From: Ahniella sp.
Lineage (GTDB): Bacteria > Pseudomonadota > Gammaproteobacteria > Xanthomonadales > Ahniellaceae
NCBI GenBank assembly: GCA_016712105.1
Contig: JADJRU010000003.1
Coordinates: 62,001 to 126,000 of the forward strand
Direction: 5' to 3'
DNA length: 64,000 nucleotides
The notes below the pieces were generated by a model. The model saw only the letters and a list, made by a program, of their open reading frames with translations, had not been told where the DNA came from and made no database searches. Shown piece by piece: positions 33,377-41,594 of the stretch (its first letter is position 1; every line of letters begins with the position of its first letter). A program made the translations under genes and the position numbers.

Positions 33377-34714
33377 TCAATACGCCCGACCAATCAGCAA
33401 CTGGTAGACCGCACGCAAACCCAATGCTTCACCGCCCCGCGGCCGCCCGGGGCGGTCGGCGTCGTTCCACGCATAGGTGTCGAGGTGCAGCCACGGCAAT
33501 GTGTCGGGCACAAAGCGCTTGAGGTACAAGGCCGCGGTGATACATCCGGCGTGGCGACTGGCACCGGCGTTCGCGAAGTCGGCGAAGCTGGACGCGAGCA
33601 TGTCCTGATACGGCGCCCACAGCGGCATGGGCCACAGCGGGTCCTGCACGGTGTGCGAGATTTTCACGAGCGCATCGCGCAACTGGTCGCGGTTGCTGAA
33701 CACGGGCGGCAAGTCGGGACCCAGCGCCACACGGGCGGCACCGGTCAGCGTCGCGAAGTCGACCATCAGGTCGGGTTTGTGTTCTGCGGCATAGGTCATT
33801 GCGTCACACAGCACCACACGGCCTTCGGCATCGGTGTTGTCGATTTCGACGGTTTGGCCCGAGCGCGTGCGGATCACGTCCCCCGGCCGATACGCATTGC
33901 CGCTGATCGCGTTGTCGACGGCACTGACCAGCAGGCGCATATGCCAGGGCAGGTTACGAGCCATGATCAACTCGGCGAGTGCCAGCGCATGCGCCGCACC
34001 GCCCATGTCCTTCTTCATCCAGCGCATGCCATCGGCCGCTTTGATGTCGAGGCCACCGGTATCGAAGCACACGCCCTTGCCGAGTAATGCGAGTTTCGGA
34101 TGGTTCTCGTCGCCCCAGACCAGCTCGATGAGCCGCGGTGCACGGGGGCTGGCCCGACCGACTGCATGGATGGCCGGGAAATTTTCGGTCAGCAGTTCAT
34201 CACCGACGATCACCCGGACCTTGGCGCCAAACCGCTCAGCCATCGCGCGGGCATGGGCTTCGAGTTCGGCCGGACCACAATCTTCGGGCGCGGTGTTGAC
34301 GAGGTCACGTGTGGTCGCCACCGCCTGAGCGATCGCCTGGACTTCGGCATCGTCCAAGCCTTCCAGTCGGGCCGGTTCACGGCGTGCCTTGCGATAGCGG
34401 GTGAACTGGTAGCTGCCGATATGCCAGCCCAGTGCGTGCAATTTGGGATCAAGCCGTTCACCGCGCGCGTCCAGCCGGTAGCTGCCAGGCGGCAACATCA
34501 TCGGCGCATGCGCCAGTGCATAAAGGTCGGCCGGATTCGTGATGCCGGCGAGCACGGCTTCGACGTCACCTTCGGCATTGGGCAGGAAACAGAATGTACA
34601 GGGCACCGCGCGGAACCCGCAGGCCGATACGAACTGGCGTTGTTTCGGCGTCAGCGTATCGAGGAAGGCCGGCAAGCCAGCGATGGTCAGGGGAATCAGC
34701 GCAGTGACAGTCAT
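33377..34714 (-). CDS. leucyl aminopeptidase family M17 protein
   Basis: A 445-residue M17 peptidase. The N-terminal macro-like domain is followed by the catalytic half: GKGVCFDTGGLDIK and WMKKDMGGAA (metal-binding Lys and Asp), SGNAYRPGDVI and the hallmark NTDAEGRVVL at about 290-299. It cleaves N-terminal residues from peptides using two metals. It follows the HAD gene with a 4-base ATGA overlap (34711-34714). It is closer to the PepB-like group than to PepA, which is longer. Confidence 0.92.
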   Translation of the reverse strand: MTVTALIPLTIAGLPAFLDTLTPKQRQFVSACGFRAVPCTFCFLPNAEGDVEAVLAGITNPADLYALAHAPMMLPPGSYRLDARGERLDPKLHALGWHIGSYQFTRYRKARREPARLEGLDDAEVQAIAQAVATTRDLVNTAPEDCGPAELEAHARAMAERFGAKVRVIVGDELLTENFPAIHAVGRASPRAPRLIELVWGDENHPKLALLGKGVCFDTGGLDIKAADGMRWMKKDMGGAAHALALAELIMARNLPWHMRLLVSAVDNAISGNAYRPGDVIRTRSGQTVEIDNTDAEGRVVLCDAMTYAAEHKPDLMVDFATLTGAARVALGPDLPPVFSNRDQLRDALVKISHTVQDPLWPMPLWAPYQDMLASSFADFANAGASRHAGCITAALYLKRFVPDTLPWLHLDTYAWNDADRPGRPRGGEALGLRAVYQLLIGRAY

Positions 34715-35421
34715 GAACGTTCCTGTTCGAGTCGATCAGTGAGATAAGCAACTAGCTCGCCAAGATGGGCGATTTCCAGATTCGGTCGGTCGGCGTGTGG
34801 CCAGGGTTTGCCGTCGCGATTCAGCCAGACCGCGAACATGCCCGCTTCGAGTGCGCCCAGCACGTCCATGACCGGATCATCGCCGACATGGGCAATCTCT
34901 GCGTGCGCGAGGCCCAGGGCTTCTGCCGCCACATCGAAGATGGCTTTGTGGGGTTTCGCGTGTCCGACTTCGCGGGCACCGATACGCGCGACAAAATGTT
35001 GGTCGAGGCCAATCCGCACCAGATCGGCGTTGCCGTTCGTGACACTGGCCAAGGGGTAACGTTCGCCGAGCCAGTGCAACGCGGGCATGGCGTCGTCGTA
35101 CAGCGTCACTTCGTTGCGCGCGTCATAGAACGCGTGGAACGCGCCTTCGACGAGCGTGTCGACGTCGGGCTCCAACTCCAGAATGTGGCGAAGCGTGATC
35201 TTGCGCTGGGCGGTGAAATCGTGCGCCAACTCGGGATGTGCGTCGGCAATTTCATCGCGCAAAGCGCGCAGCCGCTCGATACCCCACTGTCCATGGACAG
35301 TCGGCGCATTCACGCGAAGATAATCGTCCAGTGCCGCTTCGGCGCGCTGGATACTCGGCCAGATCGGCCAGAGTGTGTCGTCGAGATCAAGCGTGATGCC
35401 GCGGATGCCGGGTGCACTCAT
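34711..35421 (-). CDS. HAD-family hydrolase (YigB-like)
   Basis: A 236-residue HAD phosphatase. Motif I is LDLDDTLWP (nucleophile Asp), motif II SVTNGNA, motif III lysine in GHAKPHKAIF, and motif IV HVGDDPVMDVLGA. The cap is inserted after motif I, as in YigB-type enzymes that dephosphorylate small metabolites such as FMN. It overlaps both neighbours by four bases, in a three-gene operon. Confidence 0.92.
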   Translation of the reverse strand: MSAPGIRGITLDLDDTLWPIWPSIQRAEAALDDYLRVNAPTVHGQWGIERLRALRDEIADAHPELAHDFTAQRKITLRHILELEPDVDTLVEGAFHAFYDARNEVTLYDDAMPALHWLGERYPLASVTNGNADLVRIGLDQHFVARIGAREVGHAKPHKAIFDVAAEALGLAHAEIAHVGDDPVMDVLGALEAGMFAVWLNRDGKPWPHADRPNLEIAHLGELVAYLTDRLEQERS

Positions 35422-36554
35422 TGGCCGGGCACTCCCTCGACGCCAGGTTTGAATCGATAGATGAAGTAAGGCGCCTGGCTGCGGATATGCGCCCTGGATC
35501 GGAGCATCTGTTCCGGGATCGCACTGTCGGCCAGGTACAGCCAGCCATCCGGGCCGAACGAGAATCCATCGGCCCAGCGAATTTTCGGCGATTGGATCAG
35601 TGTTTCCAGTTCCCCATCCGCGTTGAGCCGGAACACTGCGCCATGCTCGACGTCCGTCACGTAGACGTTCCCGTCGACATCGGTGGTGAGCCCGTCGCTG
35701 AGTGGTTTGGGCCCCACCTCCTGCACAGCCTTCGTCAGCGCTGGGCTGTCTTGTGCCGCCGCCATCAGGTCGAGTCGGTTGATGCGATACAGATTCGGGT
35801 GATTCATGGCGCCGAAATACAGCCAGGCATCGTCACGTGACAGCGTGATGCCGTCGACACCCGCCTTCAACGCCGCAAGCCCGCCGAAAAACGTCATCGT
35901 CTTCGCGGGCGTGCGAATGAGGTAGTCCTGTGCGGTCACCGACGGATCGTTTTCCAGCAAGCGTTTCGTACTGCCGCTGGCGATATCGTGGACCAGAATG
36001 GCTGGGCGTTTGGCCCAGAATGCGACGTCGGCGATGAACACCGTGCTGCCCTGCGCGTCGATCGCGAGATCCTGGAGGAACGAGCCCTTGGGCGCCGTGG
36101 TGCTGGAAAAGCGGTACTCGTGGGCCAGATTGCCGTCGGCAAGATTCCAGGCCGTGAGCCGCGCCGTACCAAAACCATGGCTGCCGTGATCAATCACCCA
36201 CAGGCGGTTTTGCCGGTCGATGCGGACGCCAAGGGGCGTCTCGAAATGTTTGGCCTGCAAGTCCGACGCAGGAAACGGCCGGATCTTGCCGGCTTCCGAC
36301 ACGAACAGTTTGTCGCCCTCGGGACGGGATTCCGGATGCACGGTGAAGAACACCCGGCCGTCGACGTCGACCGCAACATTGCCGATTGGCTGGTCGAACT
36401 GTACGGCCACTTCCAGCGCCGATTCCGGCAACAGGGCCGGACCCGTGAGGTCGGGATACGGCACCCCACCGCCGTGGCGGACACGCACGACGATCGCCAG
36501 CACCACAAAGGCCAGCAGCAGGGAAATCAGCGCTCGTTTCAGCCAGCGGGGCAT
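35418..36554 (-). CDS. SMP-30/Yellow-type beta-propeller protein
   Basis: A 378-residue protein with one N-terminal helix (7-25) that may be an uncleaved anchor, then a six-bladed propeller. Blocks TPLGVRIDRQNRLWVIDHG, DLAIDAQGSTVFIAD and LTTDVDGNVYVTDVEHG match the major-royal-jelly/Yellow family. These bind or oxidise aromatic amines in insects; bacterial roles are unknown. It is the first gene of the propeller-HAD-aminopeptidase operon. Confidence 0.85.
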   Translation of the reverse strand: MPRWLKRALISLLLAFVVLAIVVRVRHGGGVPYPDLTGPALLPESALEVAVQFDQPIGNVAVDVDGRVFFTVHPESRPEGDKLFVSEAGKIRPFPASDLQAKHFETPLGVRIDRQNRLWVIDHGSHGFGTARLTAWNLADGNLAHEYRFSSTTAPKGSFLQDLAIDAQGSTVFIADVAFWAKRPAILVHDIASGSTKRLLENDPSVTAQDYLIRTPAKTMTFFGGLAALKAGVDGITLSRDDAWLYFGAMNHPNLYRINRLDLMAAAQDSPALTKAVQEVGPKPLSDGLTTDVDGNVYVTDVEHGAVFRLNADGELETLIQSPKIRWADGFSFGPDGWLYLADSAIPEQMLRSRAHIRSQAPYFIYRFKPGVEGVPGQ

Positions 36555-36642
36555 GGATCATCTCGAATAGGCCAAGCTGCGTTTCAACAGCCGGTCAAAC
36601 CACTAGTTTAGTGGGTTTGGAGGCCCAAACTGTGAACCCACA

Positions 36643-36681
36643 TTGGCGGATTCCCGGATCAGGCGTATGATCAAATCATAC
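36643..36681 (+). promoter_or_regulatory. parDE promoter with overlapping operator palindrome
   Basis: TTGGCG (36643-36648), a 17-base spacer, and TATGAT (36666-36671). The perfect palindrome GTATGAT-CAA-ATCATAC (36665-36681) covers the -10 box, 30 bases before the parD ATG. This is the position expected for ParD autorepression. Confidence 0.75.
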
Positions 36682-36711
36682 TTTCGGCGACATTCTGGTA
36701 AAGATTCGCAC

Positions 36712-36960
36712 ATGGCCACGGTCCGTAAAACCATCACAGTCACCGATCAGCAGGATGCCTGGATCGCCGATCAAGTGAGCTCCGGTCGGTTCACGAATGA
36801 CAGCGAATTGATCAGGGATCTGATCCGTCGGGAGCAAGAGCGGACGGAGAACGTGGAAGCTGTTCGGCATGCACTCATTGAAGGCGAGCGCAGCGGTGCA
36901 CCCGCGGCATTCGACTTCGCAGCGTTCACGCGTCGAAAAGTCACTCAACGCAGGGGCTGA
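36712..36960 (+). CDS. parD: ParD-type antitoxin
   Basis: An 82-residue antitoxin. The ribbon-helix-helix part is at 1-50: VRKTITVTDQQDAWIADQVS, then GRFTNDSELIRDLIRREQ. The C-terminal tail (GAPAAFDFAAFTRRK) is the toxin-wrapping region. The ATG at 36712 was picked because the DNA-binding strand begins right after it; the frame stays open upstream into the operator. It is followed by its toxin 7 bases on. Confidence 0.93.
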   Translation: MATVRKTITVTDQQDAWIADQVSSGRFTNDSELIRDLIRREQERTENVEAVRHALIEGERSGAPAAFDFAAFTRRKVTQRRG

Positions 36961-36967
36961 TTGCTCG

Positions 36968-37258
36968 ATGGCCGAGATTCGCCTTAGCCCTGCGGCGCTT
37001 GCCGACATCGAAGGCATCTTCGATTTCAGGGCAACAACCTGGGGCCTGGCACAAGCCATCGAGTATTCGAAAGCGATCGAGGACACACTCGTGGCGCTGC
37101 TTGCCCACCCTGAAAGTGCTGCGAATTGCAGTCATATCCGGACCGGATATCGGCGCGCGCTGGCAGGTCGGCACTTCGTTTACTTCCGAATCGAAAGCTA
37201 CGGCATTGCGGTGATTCGAATTCTGCATCCTCGAATGGATGCGACATCACATCTGTAG
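36968..37258 (+). CDS. parE: ParE/RelE-superfamily toxin
   Basis: A 96-residue toxin (AEIRLSPAALADIEGIFDF, then TGYRRALAGRHFVYFRIE and AVIRILHPRMD). ParE proteins poison gyrase; the fold is shared with RelE ribonucleases, and the conserved GYRR...YFRI pattern favours ParE. It lies 7 bases downstream of the antitoxin, the normal order. Start 36968 fits the family beginning. Confidence 0.92.
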   Translation: MAEIRLSPAALADIEGIFDFRATTWGLAQAIEYSKAIEDTLVALLAHPESAANCSHIRTGYRRALAGRHFVYFRIESYGIAVIRILHPRMDATSHL

Positions 37259-37285
37259 CAATCGAAACCGTTGAAACCCGCCCGC

Positions 37286-38935
37286 TCAAACCTTCTTGGC
37301 AGCCCATTCACCGAGCTTCACACGATCGATCTTGGCGTTGTGCCGGATGTCGACCGGGAAGCCCGAGTGCGGGAAGAAGTGCCGGATCGGCGAAGTCACG
37401 GCAAAACGCGCGCCGATCGCACGCAGTTCGTCCTTGATTCGAGGCCATTGCTGTTTCGGCACATGCGGGATCAACTCGACACAGACCGCCGGTGTCCGGA
37501 ACCCATTGATCTGCACGCCGACAAGGGCCGTGCGCTTCACTTTCGGGTGCTGGTTGAACACGCCCTCGACCTGCTCCGGGTAGAACACCCCATTACCGGT
37601 TTCGATCCGGTGCAGGGAACGGCCGACGTACCAGAGGCGACCCTGATTGTCGAAGTAGCCGAGATCACCCATCCGGTGCCAGAGCTTTTCACCTTCGACG
37701 ATCTTGGACTTGCGCGTGGCTTCGGCTCGCCGGAAGTACGAATGGGTGGTGGTCGGCCCAAGCACGACAATTTCGCCGATTTGCCCGGGCTGCACTTCGT
37801 TCTGGGTCGAGATCGTCGAAACGGTCGCATCACTGGCACGCAGGATTCGAACCCGATTCGCGGCAATGGGCTTGCCCACGCAGATGCCGGCGCCTTCGCG
37901 CGTGCGCTCGGCCACATCCAGAATTTCACGCCCCTCGATCGCACACACCGGCAAACATTCGGTGGCGCCATAGGGCGTAAAGATCTTCGCGTCTTCCGGC
38001 AACATGCGGTACAGCCGCGCCACGACTTCGGGTGGCACCGGCGCACCGGCCGAGATCACGCGCTTGAGCGTCCGCAGTTTCACGCCGGTCTGCTCACCAT
38101 ATCGGGCCAGCCGATCGACCAGCGCGGGCGAACCAAACAGGCTGGTCACGCCAAACTGGTTGATGGCCTGCACCAGACGCTCGGCATTCACTTCGGCCGG
38201 TCGGGTCGGATCCATGTCGGGAATGACGCTGGTCATGCCCAATGCCGGGTCGAACAACGCAAACGGCGGGAACGTCGGCAAGTCGATTTCACCCGGCGTG
38301 ATGCCGAATGCGGCCCGAATCATCACGACTTGGGCCAGGAAATGACGGTGCAGGTACTCGACACCCTTCGGAACGCCAGTGGCGCCAGACGTAAACAGGA
38401 TCGCGGCAAGCTCGTTCTGTTCGGTCTCGGCAATCGGGAAGTCGAGCGAGTCGGCGCCGAGCGCCCGGACCTGGGCATAGGTCTTGCCGCCCCACAGCCA
38501 ACGCCGGCCGACCGTGATGTTGATCCGCACACTCTGTTCGGCCCAACCGAACATCCGGCGCGCGAGGTGCGCCAGCGGGATGCCGATGAACGCTTCCGGC
38601 GCCGATTCGGCGAGGCATTCCTTCAGGGCCCGGCGATCGATGCCCGGATCAATGAGTACCGGAACAGCACCGAGCTTGAACAACGCGAACATCAGCACAA
38701 ACAATTCGATCGACGGACGCACCATCAGTGCCGTCCGCATACCGCGCTTGATGCCGCAGGCCTTGAGGCCACCGGCAATGCGGTTCGTCTCGGCTTCGAG
38801 TTCGGCGTAACTCAGGCTCAGGTACTCGATCGGCCCACGGCCGCCGAACCGCTTCGGGCAATGGATGGCAATCCGCTCCGGCGATTCCTTCGCGCGACGC
38901 TTCAGCACCGCAGCGATGTTGCACAGCTCCGTCAT
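37286..38935 (-). CDS. oleC: OleC-type AMP-forming beta-lactone synthetase
   Basis: A 549-residue ANL enzyme. Motifs: ILFTSGATGVPKGVEY (P-loop), YGATECLP (A5-like), WHRMGDLGYFDNQGR (A7) and the C-terminal lysine in HNAKIDRVKLG. It converts the beta-hydroxy acid made by OleA/OleD into a beta-lactone, then alkene. The match over the whole protein, including the start MTELCNIAAVLKRRAKESP, is strong for OleC. No oleA, oleB or oleD is adjacent, so its partners lie elsewhere or the gene works alone. Confidence 0.85.
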   Translation of the reverse strand: MTELCNIAAVLKRRAKESPERIAIHCPKRFGGRGPIEYLSLSYAELEAETNRIAGGLKACGIKRGMRTALMVRPSIELFVLMFALFKLGAVPVLIDPGIDRRALKECLAESAPEAFIGIPLAHLARRMFGWAEQSVRINITVGRRWLWGGKTYAQVRALGADSLDFPIAETEQNELAAILFTSGATGVPKGVEYLHRHFLAQVVMIRAAFGITPGEIDLPTFPPFALFDPALGMTSVIPDMDPTRPAEVNAERLVQAINQFGVTSLFGSPALVDRLARYGEQTGVKLRTLKRVISAGAPVPPEVVARLYRMLPEDAKIFTPYGATECLPVCAIEGREILDVAERTREGAGICVGKPIAANRVRILRASDATVSTISTQNEVQPGQIGEIVVLGPTTTHSYFRRAEATRKSKIVEGEKLWHRMGDLGYFDNQGRLWYVGRSLHRIETGNGVFYPEQVEGVFNQHPKVKRTALVGVQINGFRTPAVCVELIPHVPKQQWPRIKDELRAIGARFAVTSPIRHFFPHSGFPVDIRHNAKIDRVKLGEWAAKKV

Positions 38936-39160
38936 GGCCGCATTGTCTCAGTGTTGACGCGGCCTTGGCGAGGGGGGCTGCCATGATGCGCACGGACAGG
39001 CTCCTTGGCAGGCACGGCATGCGTCGGTAGCGACCAGGGCGTCATCATCACCATTGTTTCTGTCAGGAGCGGAGCGGTCCGCATTGAAGAGGACCGGGCT
39101 AGAATCCGGACCTTACGCAATTTGTCTCAACCATTCCACCCATTGACAAGGCCAGGCGAG

Positions 39161-39772
39161 ATGAGCACCAGCAAAACAGCCAAGGCGAAATCGCCCCAGA
39201 TCAGCCGCGAACAAGCCGAAACGGCCGTCCGCACCCTTCTTGCCTATGCCGGAGAGGATCCCGCCAGGGAAGGTCTTCTGGACACCCCAAGGCGGGTCGT
39301 GGAGGCCTATTCGGACTGGTTCAGCGGTTATCGCGAGGATCCAGAGGCCTATATGGCCCGGACTTTCGAGGAAGTCGCAGGGTATGACGAGATGATCGTG
39401 CTCCGTGACATCGAGTTCGAGAGCCACTGTGAGCACCACATGGCGCCGATCATCGGCAAGGCACATGTCGGTTACGTGCCCAACGGCAAGGTGGTCGGCA
39501 TTTCCAAGCTCGCCCGGGTCGTCGAGGCCTACGCCCGGCGGTTTCAGGTCCAGGAAAAGATGACCGCTCAGATCGCGCAGTGCATCCAGTCGGTGTTGAA
39601 GCCGATTGGCGTCGGGGTGGTGGTCGAAGGTGCCCACGAATGTATGACCACTCGCGGCATTCATAAGCGCGGCGTCAGCATGGTCACCTCGAAGATGCTC
39701 GGCACGTTCCACGACGACGCCCGTACCCGCGCGGAGTTCCTGGCGTTCATTGACGTCGGCTCCGGACGTTGA
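39161..39772 (+). CDS. folE: GTP cyclohydrolase I FolE
   Basis: A 203-residue enzyme making dihydroneopterin triphosphate for folate. It has the zinc-binding and active-site block FESHCEHHMAPIIGKAHVGYVP, the GTP-binding VVEGAHECMTTRGIHK, and the decamer-interface VGISKLARVVEAYARR. The ATG at 39161 follows a GGCGAG motif; the frame stays open upstream, but family length fits this start. Beyond it the ABC exporter gene begins at 39810, 37 bases on. Confidence 0.95.
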   Translation: MSTSKTAKAKSPQISREQAETAVRTLLAYAGEDPAREGLLDTPRRVVEAYSDWFSGYREDPEAYMARTFEEVAGYDEMIVLRDIEFESHCEHHMAPIIGKAHVGYVPNGKVVGISKLARVVEAYARRFQVQEKMTAQIAQCIQSVLKPIGVGVVVEGAHECMTTRGIHKRGVSMVTSKMLGTFHDDARTRAEFLAFIDVGSGR

Positions 39773-39809
39773 AGCCGGCCAATCCCCAAGCGGGCACTGC
39801 GCGGCACTG

Positions 39810-41594
39810 ATGGCCTCGTCGCACCCGCTGACCCGCCTGTTTGCTTTCGCCCGGCCCTACCGGGCGAAAGCCGTTTGGGCCACCGTGTTTTCGGTGCTCA
39901 ACAAGTTCTTCGATGTGCTGCCGGAACTGCTGATCGGCGTGGCCGTCGATGTGGTGGTGAACCAGGAAGCCTCCTTCCTCGCCCGGCTCGGCATCGCCGA
40001 TCCGACCACGCAGTTGGTCTGGTTGACGGTCCTGACGGCCGTCATCTGGATCTTCGAGTCGCTGTTCGAGTACCTGTATGCGCTGCGCTGGCGCGGCCTC
40101 GCCCAGGACCTCCAGCATGAACTTCGGCAGTCGGCCTACGCCCACGTACAAGCGATGGCGCCGGATTTCGTGTCTCGCGAGCGATCTGGCCGCCTGCTGG
40201 CGCTTCTGAACGAGGACATCAATCAGGTCGAACGCTTTCTCAACACCGGCGCAAACGACCTGATCCAGGTGTTCTGTTCGTCGCTCATGGTGGGCGCCGT
40301 GTTTTTTGTACTGACCCAGGAACTGGCGGCGCTGGCGATGTTGCCGATCCCCTTGATCCTGATTGGCGCGTTCTGGTTCCAGAAACGTCTGTTTCCGAGG
40401 TATGCGGCGGCCCGCGAGGCGGCAGCAACGGTGTCCAACCGCCTGAACAACAACCTCGCCGGCATGGCGACGATCCAGGCCTACACCGCGGAAACGTTCG
40501 AGAGTGCACACGTGCGTGCCGCTTCGGATGCGTTCCGGGCCCGGAATGCCGAGGCCATCCGGTTCTCCGCGGCGATCACGCCGGTCATCCGCATGGCGAT
40601 TCTGGCCGGCTTCGCCGCGACGCTGCTGTACGGCGGCATGCTGGCCCTTGAAGGACGCATCGGCGTAGGGTCTTACTCGGCGCTGGTGTACCTGACACAA
40701 CGCCTGCTCTGGCCGCTGACTCGGCTCGCCGAGATGACCGACCTGTATCAGCGCAGCATGGCGTCGGTGCAGCGGGTCATGGATCTGCTGGATGCGCCGC
40801 TGCCGGAACGTGGTGTTGATCGTCCCGCCACACCGATTATCGGAGCCGTTCAGTTCGAATCCCTGCACTTTGCGTATTCACCCGGCCAACCGGTGCTGGA
40901 TGGCGTGTCGTTCGAACTGCCTGCCGGGCAAACCGTCGCACTGGTGGGCAGCACCGGCAGCGGCAAGAGCACACTGGTCCGCTTGCTGCTTGGTTTTTAC
41001 CAGCCACAACAAGGCCGAATCCTGTTTGATGGTCTGGACATCCGCAGCCTCGATCCGCAGGCGCTTCGACGACAGATTGCCTATGTGGCACAGGATCCCT
41101 TCCTCACCGACGGCAGCGTCGCCGACAACATTGCTTACGGGGCCGACGTCCCGGATCGGGGTCAGGTGGAAGCCGCCGCACGTGCCGCCGAAGCGCACGA
41201 TTTTATTGCCGCCCTGCCGCAGGGGTATGACGCCCCGGTCGGCGAACGCGGTAGCAGCCTGTCGGGTGGGCAACGCCAGCGAATTGCCCTCGCGCGTGCC
41301 TTGTACCGCGCGAGCCCGGTGTTGGTGCTGGACGAAGCCACGTCGGCCGTCGACAACGAAACCGAGGCGGCGATCCAGCGTTCCCTGGCGAAGCTGCATT
41401 CGGCGCGAACGATGCTGGTGATTGCGCATCGCCTGTCGACGGTGCGGCATGCTGACTGCATCCACGTGCTGGATGCCGGGCGTATTGTCGAGTCTGGACG
41501 ACACGCGGAACTGCTGGCGCGTGACGGGGCTTATGCGGCACTCTGGCGCCTGCAGACCGGAGAATCAGTCGATGGGCAAGAAGGGACTGGCTGA
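39810..41594 (+). CDS. ABC exporter, fused permease and ATPase (MsbA-like)
   Basis: A 594-residue half-transporter. Six helices in 1-330 (LIGVAVDVVV, LVWLTVLTAVIWIF, VFCSSLMVGAVFFVL), then an ATPase with Walker A GSTGSGKST, signature LSGGQRQRIALARA, Walker B VLVLDEATS and H-loop IAHRLS. The ATG at 39810 is preferred over a TTG at 39750, whose extra residues lie within the folE end. A kinase gene overlaps its last 23 bases. Substrate unknown; lipid or drug export is typical for this architecture. Confidence 0.92.
   Translation: MASSHPLTRLFAFARPYRAKAVWATVFSVLNKFFDVLPELLIGVAVDVVVNQEASFLARLGIADPTTQLVWLTVLTAVIWIFESLFEYLYALRWRGLAQDLQHELRQSAYAHVQAMAPDFVSRERSGRLLALLNEDINQVERFLNTGANDLIQVFCSSLMVGAVFFVLTQELAALAMLPIPLILIGAFWFQKRLFPRYAAAREAAATVSNRLNNNLAGMATIQAYTAETFESAHVRAASDAFRARNAEAIRFSAAITPVIRMAILAGFAATLLYGGMLALEGRIGVGSYSALVYLTQRLLWPLTRLAEMTDLYQRSMASVQRVMDLLDAPLPERGVDRPATPIIGAVQFESLHFAYSPGQPVLDGVSFELPAGQTVALVGSTGSGKSTLVRLLLGFYQPQQGRILFDGLDIRSLDPQALRRQIAYVAQDPFLTDGSVADNIAYGADVPDRGQVEAAARAAEAHDFIAALPQGYDAPVGERGSSLSGGQRQRIALARALYRASPVLVLDEATSAVDNETEAAIQRSLAKLHSARTMLVIAHRLSTVRHADCIHVLDAGRIVESGRHAELLARDGAYAALWRLQTGESVDGQEGTG

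Noticed and set aside
37271..38986. 571-codon plus-strand open frame opposite oleC
   Set aside because: OleC carries all ANL motifs on the minus strand; the plus frame is a codon-bias shadow with low-complexity Arg/His-rich content.
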